Virus record (IMG/VR): IMGVR_UViG_3300046513_000134
Coordinates: 36,507 to 100,506 of that record
Length of the DNA: 64,000 nucleotides
Direction: 5' to 3' (one strand)
Source of the DNA: a virus
Numbering within the stretch: the stretch's first letter is position 1; the number at the start of each line of letters is the position of its first letter. The translations under genes were made by a program, and so were the position numbers. Below the pieces are notes generated by a model, which was not told where the DNA came from, did no database searches, and saw only the letters and a list, made by a program, of their open reading frames with translations. Positions 41,971 through 51,559 of the stretch are shown piece by piece.

Positions 41971-42600
41971 CTATTTGAACGCTCTGGCAATCTCGTCAGC
42001 CATGCGCTCCGAGAAGCGTGGGATGGCTCTCTGCAGCATGGCCCCTGCGCCGAGGCGTGGCTTGACGGTGACGGTATCCTTCAGCACGTACAGCGGAATG
42101 ATCCGGTTGCCACGACGCTGGAAGATGATCAGGTTCCCGGCCCGGCTGGTGGCGACGAAGGTGTTCTTCCATGCCCGGGCGTTGGGCTTCAGTGGCACGC
42201 CGTTCGGGGACAGGGCACCCGGCAGCGGGATGGTCAGCAGCCGTCCCCCGGCTTTCTTGGTGTAGCCGTATTCGTGGTAGGCCAGCGGGAAGGGGATGTT
42301 CAGGGTGGCGCGCATGGTGTCGAGCCGGTTGCCGGTGACCTTGATCCCCTTGCGCAGGGCATCCATCGAGCGGCCGCTGCGCCGCGACAGGGTGGTCGCC
42401 GTGGTGCCGCCCGGGTAACCCCCGGAATGCTTGGCGATCAGCAGCTCGACCACCTCGGTCAGGTGCGCCACCATGTCAGGCTTGACCTGCTTGACCGTCT
42501 GGTTGTAGCCGTCCTCGACATAGGCCCTATACGCCTCAAGTCCCCGCTTGGGGGACCTGTAGTCTCGACCTCGGAATTTGACGGTAAGCGATAGATCCAT
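41971..42600 (-). CDS. Tail completion / HK97 gp10-like protein (lambda Z position)
   Basis: A 209-aa protein with GLEAYRAYVEDGYNQTVKQV then GYPGGTTATTLSRRSGRSMDALRKGI, IPFPLAYHEYGYTKKAG. The HEYG segment and Ser/Arg-rich loop are typical of HK97 gp10-type tail-completion proteins. It adjoins the connector by one base. Confidence 0.75.
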   Translation of the reverse strand: MDLSLTVKFRGRDYRSPKRGLEAYRAYVEDGYNQTVKQVKPDMVAHLTEVVELLIAKHSGGYPGGTTATTLSRRSGRSMDALRKGIKVTGNRLDTMRATLNIPFPLAYHEYGYTKKAGGRLLTIPLPGALSPNGVPLKPNARAWKNTFVATSRAGNLIIFQRRGNRIIPLYVLKDTVTVKPRLGAGAMLQRAIPRFSERMADEIARAFK

Positions 42601-43209
42601 TTAGATCGCTAGGACGGCACCCGGAGCATATCGGACACGGCGCGAGAGGATGGCTTCGCATTGCTTGGCCAGCATCTTGGTGTCCTGCTTCGTGCCTGCC
42701 TTCTCCTGTGCTGGGACGTTTTCCATGGTGACAAGGGCGAGGAGCTTGCAGCACTCCTTCAGCCATGCCGGCACTTGGCTCTGCTTGTAGAGGAGGGGGT
42801 CGGCCCCTTCGACGTCGAAACCTGCTTGATAGGACAGTCGGAGGAATTGGAACTGGAGGTCCGCCGCTGTCTCGGTCACGACCCCAGCCTCGGCGTCCAC
42901 GACCAATGACAGTCCAGTGACTTCCTCGTCGGTCCCGAAGGCCGCGAGCGTCGGAGCGAACGACCCCGTCACGTTGCCTTGGATAAATCCTCGGCTCAGT
43001 TTGAATTTGGTGAAGAAGGCTGATCCCTGCCACACACCTCCTGCTACGTCGAGAAACGTATCGACGGTCGTCGCCTTGTCGAAGAGGGTATCGAGGCGGG
43101 CTTCGATCACAGCAGTCGCGATTGAGATAGCCGAAGTGGCGGCCATCGCTGCATCGCTTAGGTCAGTTCCAAGATGTTCCGTGATGGCTGTAGCAGGGAT
43201 CAGTTTCAT
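42601..43209 (-). CDS. Head-tail connector (gp6-like)
   Basis: A 202-aa helical protein beginning MKLIPATAITEHLGTDLSD, with AISIATAVIEARLDTLF and C-terminal LLYKQSQVPAWLKECCKLLA. Pattern and place between capsid and tail-completion genes fit the HK97 gp6 / SPP1 gp15 adaptor class. Sequence evidence is weak; synteny is good. Confidence 0.65.
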   Translation of the reverse strand: MKLIPATAITEHLGTDLSDAAMAATSAISIATAVIEARLDTLFDKATTVDTFLDVAGGVWQGSAFFTKFKLSRGFIQGNVTGSFAPTLAAFGTDEEVTGLSLVVDAEAGVVTETAADLQFQFLRLSYQAGFDVEGADPLLYKQSQVPAWLKECCKLLALVTMENVPAQEKAGTKQDTKMLAKQCEAILSRRVRYAPGAVLAI

Positions 43210-43215
43210 GAACGT

Positions 43216-43830
43216 TTAGACCTGTTCCGCGCCTTCGGTGGTAGCGTCCTTGACGGCTGCCGCCTTCTTGGCTTTGCTGGAGAGTTTCAGGGAGCCCTTG
43301 GGGGCGCTCTGAGGAGCGGGTTGTTCCTTCGGCGGTGTCAGGTCCTCGGCAGCGAGTTTCGTGTCTCCTGCGTCTTCCTTGGCCGGTTCTGCGTGGGTCT
43401 CTTCCTTCTTCTCCGGTGCGGAGTAAGGAATACCCTCAAGCGCTTCGGTGGAATGCAGTTTGACGGCGGTGTCGCGATCCGTGGAGGATACCTGCCATCC
43501 GAGCATCGACGTCAGATACCGAGCGTCGAGTTTGCCAGTCGAAGTGTAAGCGTCCTCGGCGTCTACCGGGATCGCATCGATCGCGCCAATGATGTAGCGC
43601 AGCCGGGTCTGCTTGTCCTTGGGAACGCCGTTGGCGTCAAGCTCGCCTTCCACGTCGGCAGCGACAGCGGCTGCTTCACGCTCGCCGGGATCGAAGACGA
43701 CCTCGAAGCGGGGATCGACCAGCATGTCGTCGCTGATCAGGAAGGCGGAGATGTTCGCGTTAAGACCGCGCACTAAATGCAGGTCGCCCCTATGGAAGGA
43801 GCCAAGCTTGGGAAGGTTGATCGTCGCCAT
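43216..43830 (-). CDS. Hypothetical virion protein, 204 aa
   Basis: Residues 1-125 form a globular domain (HRGDLHLVRGLNANISAFLI, then RLRYIIGAIDAIPVD). The C-terminal 75 residues are a Lys/Glu/Ala/Pro-rich low-complexity tail. It lies between capsid and connector genes; possible head protein. Family not recognised. Confidence 0.7.
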   Translation of the reverse strand: MATINLPKLGSFHRGDLHLVRGLNANISAFLISDDMLVDPRFEVVFDPGEREAAAVAADVEGELDANGVPKDKQTRLRYIIGAIDAIPVDAEDAYTSTGKLDARYLTSMLGWQVSSTDRDTAVKLHSTEALEGIPYSAPEKKEETHAEPAKEDAGDTKLAAEDLTPPKEQPAPQSAPKGSLKLSSKAKKAAAVKDATTEGAEQV

Positions 43831-43862
43831 CGGGCGTCTCCTCTAAAACTGATTGAAGGATG

Positions 43863-43890
43863 AAAAAAGGGGAAAGCCGAAGCTCTCCCC
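43863..43890 (-). terminator. Intrinsic terminator after major capsid gene
   Basis: Minus-strand stem GGGGAGAGC/GCTTTCCCC (9 bp, one G-U) capped by a TTCG tetraloop and followed by six T residues. It would limit expression after the capsid gene. Confidence 0.85.
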
Positions 43891-43917
43891 CTCGGTTTGG
43901 CACTGGGAGCCGAAACC

Positions 43918-44889
43918 TTATGCTGCGATGTTCTGGAAGTAGACGACTGCATCGTCTTCTTCGACTTGGCAATCGACGCGGGCGGTGAGCACGATCTTGT
44001 AGACGCGTGCTTCGATGTCCTTGTCGAATTCCATCGACACCTGACGCTGGATACCGAAGATCAGGTTCAGCGGGTTGGTGTAGAGGCCCTTGTCGCCCGG
44101 CATGTACTGGATGCCTTCAACCTTGGAGGCGTAGGCGTAAGCCGGAGCGTTGCCGCTCGTGTAGCTGTCGCCCATGGCCGTGCCACGGTTGGCGAGGGTG
44201 TCGCGGTACTCGATCTCGTTGTTGAGCGAGATGAAGTGCTTCATCTGCGGGATGTTCTTCTGGTACTGGACCGGAAGAGCCTTCATGCCGCCCTTGAAGA
44301 GTTCCTTGGCAACGGTGGAGTTGCCGGCGTCGAAGACGTTGCCGCCCGTAGCTGCGCGCTTCAGGTAGCCTTCCCAGAGGCGGATGTAGGCCTGATCGTC
44401 AGCGTCGCCGCCGTTGACGTAGGTGCTGTCACCGAGCAACAGACCTTCTTCGAGGTCGGATGCCGCACGCTCAGCGATCAGTTCGATGATCGTCTGGCGG
44501 AAAGCAGCCGGGCCGTCATTGGCATTTTCGTTGTTGGCCGAGACAGCGCGTTCGATGTTGTCTTCGATGACGTCGTACGGAAGGTAGACGACAGCGATGA
44601 CTTCCTTGGTGTTGAGCTGGATCTGCTCGGTCGAAGGCTTGGAGCGCTGGCTGGAGCCCGGAGCCGTTGCAGAAACAGCCGCGCGCAGAATGCGGGAAGC
44701 GAACTGGATCTTGTTGATCTTGCGGGTCGGAGCATTCATCTCGACCGTGCGGACCTGTGGCAGCAGCGTGGACTGCTTGATCAGCTTGCGGATGAAGGTT
44801 GCGCCCTGTTCGGGGAGAAGTACACCGCCGTTCGAGGACAGGTCCGCGATCGTCAGGTCGGCTTTCTGAAGGAGGGATACGTTATCCAT
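43918..44889 (-). CDS. Major capsid protein (HK97 fold)
   Basis: A 323-aa protein with GGVLLPEQGATFIRKLIKQ (N-arm to E-loop), LNTKEVIAVVYLPYDVIED, ASDLEEGLLLGDSTYVNGGD and FGIQRQVSMEFDKDIEARVY near the end. These follow the HK97 phage_capsid pattern. The scaffold and protease genes lie upstream and a strong terminator lies downstream, fitting high expression. Confidence 0.88.
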   Translation of the reverse strand: MDNVSLLQKADLTIADLSSNGGVLLPEQGATFIRKLIKQSTLLPQVRTVEMNAPTRKINKIQFASRILRAAVSATAPGSSQRSKPSTEQIQLNTKEVIAVVYLPYDVIEDNIERAVSANNENANDGPAAFRQTIIELIAERAASDLEEGLLLGDSTYVNGGDADDQAYIRLWEGYLKRAATGGNVFDAGNSTVAKELFKGGMKALPVQYQKNIPQMKHFISLNNEIEYRDTLANRGTAMGDSYTSGNAPAYAYASKVEGIQYMPGDKGLYTNPLNLIFGIQRQVSMEFDKDIEARVYKIVLTARVDCQVEEDDAVVYFQNIAA

Positions 44890-44949
44890 GTTTTCCTCTT
44901 ACTTTATCTGTTTGCTGCGAGGGTTGGTCTTAGTGATGGCTTCCGCCGC

Positions 44950-46044
44950 TTAGGCGCGGTTGAAGGCCGTATCGAGCAGAGGAGGAACCCCCGCTTGCTC
45001 AGATTTCTTGGTGGTGACCGTACGATCAGTCGGGCTGCTGGCGATGATGGTGCCCTTCAGGACCTTGTCCGTCTTCAGGGTCTCAACTTCGACCTTGGAG
45101 GCAAGGGCCGAGAGGTCCGCCTTCAGGGCTTCATTAGCGGCGGTGACCGGTTCCATGGCCTTAGCGACCGTGGTCGTGATCAGCGCGCCCAGCTTGGCGA
45201 GGAGGTCTTCGGTGTTGCCTTCGGACTTCACTGCTTCCACTGCAGGAGCGGCTTCTTCCTTGACGGCTTCGTCTTCGCCTTCCGGCTTGTCTTCGGCCTT
45301 CTCGGTTTCTTCCGGCTTCTTTTCTTCGGTCTTTTCGACCGCTGGCTCTTCAGCCTTTGGCTCTTCCTTCTTCGCCGGCTCGGCAGCAGCAGGTGCTACG
45401 ACGGCGGTGGAAGCGCGGAGGGCTTCGTCAGCCTTGACGGCGGCTTCCGGGATCGAGGCCACCAGCGTGTTGACGAGCTGGCCGAAATCGCTGTGCGCCT
45501 TGGAGACGAGGGTCGAGATCGCGCCCTTGTCTTCCGACTTCTGCATGATGTTGTAGACGCAATCGCGGAAGGCTTCCGTTGCCTGATACAGGGTCGGGAA
45601 GAAGCTCTGCTGTGCGAAGATCGTGGAGAAGTCCGTATCCGACCAGTTGTAGGTCGAGAAGGATTTCTGGAGACCGGAGACAGCGACGACGACGTTGTCA
45701 TCGAGCTTGAGGAAACCGACTTCGAATTCCTTGATGCCGTCCTGCTTGAAGACGATGGTGTCTTCGCCCTCTTCACCCTTTTCGAGGGAGAGGCCGGTGT
45801 CCTTCAGGGTTTCCTTGACGGCCGCAAGATCGGCCGACTTGTTGACGATGACGGCGAGAACGCCGGGTTTCTTGACTTCGGCCTTGGCGAATGCCGACTG
45901 GCCGATTTTGTTAAGATCGAGCATTTCTTCGCTGTCCTCTTTAACGAAACGAAAGGGAATGCGGTTCGCACCGCGTTTGACCATCGAAACGATGTTGGTG
46001 TGGGCGTTTGCTAGTTCAGTTGCTGTCAGCTTGATCGTCGTCAT
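44950..46044 (-). CDS. Capsid scaffold-like protein
   Basis: A 364-aa protein. N-terminus has HTNIVSMVKRGANRIPF, a motif seen at XkdF/scaffold boundaries. A globular part (to about 195) is followed by a long Glu/Lys/Ala/Pro-rich region (about 210-290) and a coiled coil (ALKADLSALASKVEV). Between protease and capsid, this is a scaffold position. Overlaps the protease gene by 29 bp. Confidence 0.75.
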   Translation of the reverse strand: MTTIKLTATELANAHTNIVSMVKRGANRIPFRFVKEDSEEMLDLNKIGQSAFAKAEVKKPGVLAVIVNKSADLAAVKETLKDTGLSLEKGEEGEDTIVFKQDGIKEFEVGFLKLDDNVVVAVSGLQKSFSTYNWSDTDFSTIFAQQSFFPTLYQATEAFRDCVYNIMQKSEDKGAISTLVSKAHSDFGQLVNTLVASIPEAAVKADEALRASTAVVAPAAAEPAKKEEPKAEEPAVEKTEEKKPEETEKAEDKPEGEDEAVKEEAAPAVEAVKSEGNTEDLLAKLGALITTTVAKAMEPVTAANEALKADLSALASKVEVETLKTDKVLKGTIIASSPTDRTVTTKKSEQAGVPPLLDTAFNRA

Positions 46045-46651
46045 CGCCGTAAACCATCACCACTGTTTCGAGGTAAGAGAACCGATGATTGTGCCCGTTG
46101 GAGTTTTCAGTCACGGTCCCCCGGAGGATTTCGTGCTTGTGACCGTCAGGACCGGCATCAGTCATTCCACCAATCAGGTTGCCGTCTCCATCGTACCAAA
46201 CAACGAACTCGTGATCGTGATCGTCGTCTTCGTGCTTGGAGGTGCGACCCTTCATGACATCTGGCAGGATGAGAGTGACTTCGGTTGCGACGCGTACCCC
46301 GGTGCCATCAAGAGAGAAGCCGTTCAGCTCGCCAGACTTGACCATGGCCCAGACGTCGTCTGAAGGGACGTAGACTGCCACCACCCAAGAACCGGGGATG
46401 AAGTCTGGATCTCCGTCACGAGCGATGAAGCTCTCGACTACGACTGAACCGTTCGGCACCCGGTCGTGGTTCGTGTCTACGTTCAGGACCCTTGCGTTCG
46501 CTAGGAACTCGTGGCCCATCTTGCGGATCGTCTCGGCCGTCATGAAATCATTCTGGCTGTCGAGTTTGTCCGGTGCGTAAACTTCCCCGTAGACCAAGCG
46601 CTGGTCTTCGTCTGCTTTCTTGATCGCGATGGAGATGGCGTTGTCGGTCAC
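46016..46651 (-). CDS. Prohead protease (XkdF-like, peptidase S78-2)
   Basis: A 211-aa protein. GTG start at 46651 with AGAGGG upstream. QRLVYGEVYAPDKLDSQND, VDTNHDR (catalytic His), GSWVVAVYVPSDDVWAMVK and GELNGFSLDG (catalytic Ser) follow the XkdF pattern. It matures the capsid by cleavage. The C-terminus is His/Asp-rich (KHEDDDHDHEF) and may bind metal. Confidence 0.85.
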   Translation of the reverse strand: MTDNAISIAIKKADEDQRLVYGEVYAPDKLDSQNDFMTAETIRKMGHEFLANARVLNVDTNHDRVPNGSVVVESFIARDGDPDFIPGSWVVAVYVPSDDVWAMVKSGELNGFSLDGTGVRVATEVTLILPDVMKGRTSKHEDDDHDHEFVVWYDGDGNLIGGMTDAGPDGHKHEILRGTVTENSNGHNHRFSYLETVVMVYGDDDDQADSN

Positions 46652-46708
46652 CGTTTCCCTCTCGAACCAACCACAGAATGGATGATGAATGGCAGAGGGG
46701 GGTTGCCA

Positions 46709-46724
46709 GTGCAATATGTTGCAA
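46709..46724. repeat. Palindrome copy 11
   Basis: GTGCAATATGTTGCAA in the 149-bp gap between portal and protease genes. Confidence 0.78.
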
Positions 46725-46800
46725 ACGCAAACGCGGCCCGATGGTTATCTCCATGGACCGCGCTGTGTGAATTATAGGGACAGTGAAATGTCTCTGTAGG

Positions 46801-48420
46801 TTATTTCGAGCCGCTGGGCAGTACCTTGCCGTTGGGAAGGCCCGTCTGGCTGTTGAGATCCTTGGTCGGAGCCTTGCCGCCTTCGCCGGGAGCCTCTGTC
46901 ACCTGCCCGACCTGTGGCATTGTCTGGGTCGCCTCGATCTTCAGGTTCAGCCCGGCGAACTCGTTGACGGACTGAATTACTGTCGCTGGCGAGACAAAGC
47001 CGGTGTCGCGGGCGATCTTCACGCCTTCGATCTTCGTAGAGGCTTCCTGAATTTGCAAAGGCAGGCTGCGCATGCAGTAAACCCGCTTGGTCTTCTTCAG
47101 CGCCGGGATCAGCTTGATCGAAATTGCTTCGTCAAAGTCCTCTCGTTCGGGGCGGAATACCTGTGCCTCGGCTACCGTGTAGGACGCGTAGGCGGTAGCG
47201 AAGTTATAATCCGAGGACGCACCGACGAAGATCGGCGGTAGACGGAAGGATCGACGGACGCGCTGTTCGCACTTGTCGTCGTATTTCTCAAACATGCTGT
47301 CGTTCTGGCGTTCGGTGCCGAAGCGCTCGACCGTGACCCTGACGTTGCCGGGATTGTCCAGTGACCCGCCATTTGGTTCTGCCTCCACGACCATCAAGCG
47401 CTGCTTCTTGGCAGCCTTGACGAACATCATGCTCTCCAGTGCCTGCCGTGTCTTGGCCGCGAGGGTGCCGCCCTGCAGGACGATCAGCGCCGGGGGAATA
47501 CCGCCATTGTCGAAGAAGTCCATGTTGAACTCTTCCGCCTTGCGGGAGCCGAGCACCGAGGGGAGCTGGGTGATCCAGCGCGGCACGCCGTAGGGCGAGG
47601 TCGCGTCAGGGATATCAACGAAGTGCATGATCTCTGTGGCGCGGTCAGAGAGGGCGACGGGGTTGGCCGCGTCTTCCCACTTGCCAGTGGTCTTGCTCAG
47701 GTGGCGGGTCGCCCCGAATTCACGGAAGTAGATGACCTGCCCGCCCATGTTGGTGATCTGGGCAAAGCGCCGTTCGCGGATATAGGAGGTGACGGGGACG
47801 TCTTCGCCCCAGCGCTTGTAGGTCTTGGTGACCGGGATCGGATCGTCCAGTGCCACGATGCGCATGGTCTTGGCATCGACGTGGCGCATGAAGGTGATCT
47901 CCGACATCAGGTTGCGGATGATCTCGAAATAGCCGTTGCCCACGGTGTGGCGGTCGCGGCGGACCTTCTTGCGCAGGAGCTGGAAGCTCTCACCCGGCCA
48001 GACCTCTCCGAAGAAGTCCCACAGTTCCTTCAGCTCAGGATCGTTGTCGGCGTCATCCGGCTTGGCGTCGTCGGCCATCAGCGTGTAGCCGGTGCCGTCG
48101 ATGTTGGTGACGTAGGCGTCGATGCACGGCAGCAGGGCGTTGTTCTCCGTGGTCAAGCGCCAGAGCTGGTCCTGATTGTACGGCGGTTTGATGATCGCAT
48201 ACTGCTGGCCGGCCGAGCCGCCGATGTAATAGTTCTTGAACTGGTCCTCGGTCTCCTTGGCATTCGAGGAGGCCTCGAAGCCTGCCAGCTTCAGCAGGGT
48301 GTCCATCTCGGGCATGGCGATCGACACCGAATAGCCCTTGCGGCCGTCGTCGTTCTTCACCAGCTCGCGGGTTATCGGCAGCGCCGCGTCGATCTCTTTC
48401 TTGCTCACTTTTTTGGTCAC
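46801..48420 (-). CDS. Portal protein
   Basis: A 539-aa protein with GTG start at 48420 (AAAGGG 6 nt upstream). It has DQLWRLTTENNALLPCIDAY, RDRHTVGNGYFEIIRN, a loop YFREFGA then EIMHFVDIPDATSPYGVPRW, and DDKCEQRVRRSFRLPPIFVG, all typical of HK97/PBSX-type portals. It forms the dodecameric channel for packaging and ejection. A 149-bp gap to the protease gene holds a weak hairpin and one palindrome copy. Confidence 0.92.
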   Translation of the reverse strand: MTKKVSKKEIDAALPITRELVKNDDGRKGYSVSIAMPEMDTLLKLAGFEASSNAKETEDQFKNYYIGGSAGQQYAIIKPPYNQDQLWRLTTENNALLPCIDAYVTNIDGTGYTLMADDAKPDDADNDPELKELWDFFGEVWPGESFQLLRKKVRRDRHTVGNGYFEIIRNLMSEITFMRHVDAKTMRIVALDDPIPVTKTYKRWGEDVPVTSYIRERRFAQITNMGGQVIYFREFGATRHLSKTTGKWEDAANPVALSDRATEIMHFVDIPDATSPYGVPRWITQLPSVLGSRKAEEFNMDFFDNGGIPPALIVLQGGTLAAKTRQALESMMFVKAAKKQRLMVVEAEPNGGSLDNPGNVRVTVERFGTERQNDSMFEKYDDKCEQRVRRSFRLPPIFVGASSDYNFATAYASYTVAEAQVFRPEREDFDEAISIKLIPALKKTKRVYCMRSLPLQIQEASTKIEGVKIARDTGFVSPATVIQSVNEFAGLNLKIEATQTMPQVGQVTEAPGEGGKAPTKDLNSQTGLPNGKVLPSGSK

Positions 48421-48433
48421 GGTGCGCCCTTTC

Positions 48434-50899
48434 TCAAGCCGCGAGTTTAAACTTAGACATATCAGCCATGTTCGGCCCGAATTCTGCATCGACCGGGAAG
48501 GACAGTTGTGGGTTCCAGCCCAGCTCCTTGACGGGGAGCGTGGACATCAGTTCCATGACCTGTGGCATCAGTTCCTGAACCTTGTCTTCCCGCATGTAGC
48601 CTACCAGCGCGTCGTGCACCATCCCGATCGACCGGACATCGTCGGGGTGGAAGTTAGCTTCGATCAGGGCGATTGACCAGAGCATCAAGTCGGAAAGCGT
48701 GGATTGGATGGGCGAGTTGATCGCCTGACGCTCCGCCCGTGCCCTGACCTCTTGGTCCCAAGACTTGATCATCGGCAGGTGGCGGATGCGGCCGAGCGGG
48801 CTCTCGACGTACTGGTGGATCTTGGCGAACTTCTTGTATTCGTCGTGGTAATGTACCAGCCCCGGGTAGAGCTGGAAGAACGCCTCGCGGATCTGCATCG
48901 CTTCCTTGTCGGAGAGCACGAGGTTGTACTGCGCCCACGCCATCGCTTGGAAGCCCTGCCAGCCCATGCCGTAGAGCAGTCCGAAGTTCGCCGGCTTGGC
49001 CTTGCCGCGCAGGTCATCGAACATCTGTGCCTTGGCCTTTTCGTGGTGGTCCTTCCACGACAGGAACTCGTTGAACTCGACGCCGGCCAGCTTGGCCCCG
49101 GTAACGGCGTGCAGGTCAAGGCCCTGCTCGTAGGCATTGATCATCGTCGTCTCGTTGGCGACGCAGGCAACGATGCGCAACTCCCCTTGCGAGAAGTCGA
49201 TGTTGAACATCACGTAGCCGGGCGGGGCGATGAAGCAACGGCGGATCTTCTTGGCCCAGATGGTCTTTTTCGGCACCGTCTGGAATGCCGGGTCCTTGGC
49301 CGACAGTCTCCCGGTGACCGTGCCGCTCTCGTCGCCCTCGTCGTCCTGATACGCCCCCTTGTAGAGCATGTAGGTCGGGTGGAACTTGTTGTCGGGGGTC
49401 AGGTGCTTGAGGAAGCCGATGACGAAGGTCGAGCGGGTCTTGCTGGCCGATCCCATCTCCTGCAACGACTTGACCATCGTCGCCGCTTCCGGGCTTTCGA
49501 TGATGAACTGCTTCAGGTGGCTCATCGCCATCGACGGCTGTTCGGTCTTGCCGGTCAGCATCTTCGGCTTCAGGTCGAGGCCCTGTGGCGAAAAGAAGAA
49601 GTCCTTGAGGATCGACGGCAGCATCGGGTCCTTGCCTTGGGCAAGCTGATCCTCAATGCGGTCCTTGTACTTGTATCTGAGTTTGCCGGGCAGCAGCTCG
49701 ATACACCGTTGCTCGGCCCCGGCGATCGTCGTGTTCAGCTCGTCGTGCAGTTTGGCGTAGGCGTCGGTGTCGATGTGAATACCACGGTGTTCGATCATTT
49801 CGAAGGCACGGGCGGCGGGGTGCAGGATGGTGATGTAGAACCGGGCCAAGGCCGGTTGGTTCAGCAGGTCATCGCGCAGTTGGTCGGCCACCCGGTGCGC
49901 CGCATCAACGTCACCGGCCGCGTACGGCAGCAGATCCTCGGGCGGGATGTTCTCCATGTGCGACTTGTCGTGGAGGCTGTTCAGTTCATCGTCGTAGCCG
50001 CCGAGATCCGGGACCATCACCTTGGTGTGGACGTTCAGCGAGTTCGAGCGGTTCTCGTCCAGCATCGAGCCGACGAGGGCATTATCGAATTTGAAGTTCT
50101 CCGCGCGGAAGCCCCACTTCTCGTACATCCACAGATTATCGTACTTGAGGTTGGAGCCGCGCATCTTGACCTGATCGGTCTGGCAGAGCCACTTGATCTG
50201 ATCGAGGACGGTGTGCAGTTGCGTGAGATTGCCGTGGGCGTCCATCACCTTGAAATGATCAGGCTGTTCGATCGGGCATGGGTCGAAGTTGTCGCCCAGA
50301 TACAACACCTCCCCGAAACCGGAGCGGTCGGTGAAGGCGATCGAGATGATGTCCCTGTCTTCATGGAAGGGCGACAGCCCCATGGTTTCCAGATCGAGGG
50401 TCACGTCGGAAGCAGCGCCCTCCTTCATGAAGCTGACCATGACGCGGTTGATCAGGTCGGAGAAGTTCTCGACCCATTTGTATTTGCCCAGCTTCGGCTG
50501 CAGCGAACCGGTCTCCATGTAGCGTGCAATAAGTTGCACGTCCCATTGCATCAGCGGTTTGTTGCCGACGTCGGAGGCGCAGGAGTTCGGGTCGAAGCTG
50601 ATGAAGATGTGGCCCCCGCTTGCTATGGGCCACGGGGTCTCGCGCAGCTTCAGCAGTCCGAGGTTCTTCGGCAGCAGTCCTTCCGATTGCAGCATCTTCA
50701 TCGGCTTGCTGCCGCACGCAAGAAGAACCTGCCCCGGTTGTGGAACTGGGACAGGCTCGGAAGGATCAAAGGTCAGGAACTGGTGGCTGAGCCACGGTTT
50801 ATCCTTGAAGCAGCTTCCGAAGATTGTTGTCAACGTTGCCGCGTTCGCGGAGGTCCATATAAGCAGCTTCGGGTAGTTCTGCCCACTGTTTTCGATCAT
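48434..50899 (-). CDS. Family A DNA polymerase with 3'-5' exonuclease
   Basis: An 821-aa protein. Exonuclease motifs: VTLDLETMG (Exo I), GSNLKYDNL (Exo II), YAAGDVDAA (Exo III). Polymerase motifs: A, NIDFSQGELRI; B, KPANFGLLYGMGWQGF; C, IGMVHDALVGY. It is the replicative polymerase. The start at 50899 (MIENSGQNYPK) has GGAG nearby and overlaps the upstream gene by 101 bp. It is located away from the other replication genes, next to the portal. Confidence 0.93.
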   Translation of the reverse strand: MIENSGQNYPKLLIWTSANAATLTTIFGSCFKDKPWLSHQFLTFDPSEPVPVPQPGQVLLACGSKPMKMLQSEGLLPKNLGLLKLRETPWPIASGGHIFISFDPNSCASDVGNKPLMQWDVQLIARYMETGSLQPKLGKYKWVENFSDLINRVMVSFMKEGAASDVTLDLETMGLSPFHEDRDIISIAFTDRSGFGEVLYLGDNFDPCPIEQPDHFKVMDAHGNLTQLHTVLDQIKWLCQTDQVKMRGSNLKYDNLWMYEKWGFRAENFKFDNALVGSMLDENRSNSLNVHTKVMVPDLGGYDDELNSLHDKSHMENIPPEDLLPYAAGDVDAAHRVADQLRDDLLNQPALARFYITILHPAARAFEMIEHRGIHIDTDAYAKLHDELNTTIAGAEQRCIELLPGKLRYKYKDRIEDQLAQGKDPMLPSILKDFFFSPQGLDLKPKMLTGKTEQPSMAMSHLKQFIIESPEAATMVKSLQEMGSASKTRSTFVIGFLKHLTPDNKFHPTYMLYKGAYQDDEGDESGTVTGRLSAKDPAFQTVPKKTIWAKKIRRCFIAPPGYVMFNIDFSQGELRIVACVANETTMINAYEQGLDLHAVTGAKLAGVEFNEFLSWKDHHEKAKAQMFDDLRGKAKPANFGLLYGMGWQGFQAMAWAQYNLVLSDKEAMQIREAFFQLYPGLVHYHDEYKKFAKIHQYVESPLGRIRHLPMIKSWDQEVRARAERQAINSPIQSTLSDLMLWSIALIEANFHPDDVRSIGMVHDALVGYMREDKVQELMPQVMELMSTLPVKELGWNPQLSFPVDAEFGPNMADMSKFKLAA
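50524..50539. repeat. Palindrome copy 12
   Basis: GTGCAATAAGTTGCAC inside the DNA polymerase gene, upstream of the exonuclease motifs. Confidence 0.75.
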
Positions 50900-51344
50900 T
50901 ACTCCAAAATCCCTGCTTAGTATTTCCGTCAAAAAGGGGAAGAAAATCGGGAAGGGGTTTCGGTTCGTCCCCATCCTTTAAAGCACTCTGTAGAGGCTCT
51001 GTGGGGTTTCCAGAGGATATCCAAAGGATGGTAAAGTTTCGGATATGATCAGATGCCAGCACGAGCAAGTATAGGTGAAGGACCCCACCAATGTGGATGT
51101 CCAATGCTGCGTATTCCTTACCGACGATGCCGTCAACGCGCTTGGGCTGGTAGCTGATCGGGAACCCCCTGATATCCAAGGTTTTCTGACCCGGAACGCC
51201 CTCCAGCCGGTGGCCGTCGATGCGCATGGCCATGCCGGTGATGTCGGCCAGATGGTAAAGGTTGGCGGTGCCGAGCTGGTAGAGAGGCTTGTACTTCTCC
51301 GGCTTCGGTTCCTTGACCTTCTTGGCCCCTAGCGATGCAGCCAT
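50799..51344 (-). CDS. Hypothetical protein, 181 aa
   Basis: Begins MAASLGAKKVKEPKPEKYKP. Central GHRLEGVPGQKTLDIRGFPI and HIGGVLHLYLLVLASDHIRN, C-terminus RERGNVDNNLRKLLQG. The last 101 bp overlap the polymerase start in another frame. Function unknown; possible polymerase accessory by location only. Confidence 0.65.
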   Translation of the reverse strand: MAASLGAKKVKEPKPEKYKPLYQLGTANLYHLADITGMAMRIDGHRLEGVPGQKTLDIRGFPISYQPKRVDGIVGKEYAALDIHIGGVLHLYLLVLASDHIRNFTILWISSGNPTEPLQSALKDGDEPKPLPDFLPLFDGNTKQGFWSNDRKQWAELPEAAYMDLRERGNVDNNLRKLLQG

Positions 51345-51559
51345 TTCTGTTCTCCTTTCGTGTTCACGCTGACCGACATTTCGCCCATGTACGTGCCGAA
51401 ATAAGTCTTGGCGAACCGGACGAAGAACGACCCGTCGTTCTGGACGATGACGTCAGCGACCGTGGCCTTGACCAGTTCTTTGGAGACCTTGGGGAGCAGC
51501 GGGGCGAGGTTCGCCACCTGCCCGACCTTTATAGCCCGAAGGATTTCGGTTGAGAACAT
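51329..51559 (-). CDS. Small hypothetical protein, 76 aa
   Basis: Start at 51559 (MFSTEILRAIKVGQVANLAP) with AAAGG 9 nt upstream. Alpha/beta, with GSFFVRFAKTYFGTYMGEMS. Overlaps neighbours on both sides by 16 and 31 bp. Function unknown. Confidence 0.65.
   Translation of the reverse strand: MFSTEILRAIKVGQVANLAPLLPKVSKELVKATVADVIVQNDGSFFVRFAKTYFGTYMGEMSVSVNTKGEQKWLHR

Noticed and set aside
43897-46014. 705-codon plus-strand frame opposite capsid and scaffold
   Set aside because: It spans two well-supported minus-strand genes and a terminator; product is low-complexity.
48704-50920. 738-codon plus-strand frame opposite DNA polymerase
   Set aside because: Shadow of polymerase; the minus strand has all exonuclease and polymerase motifs.
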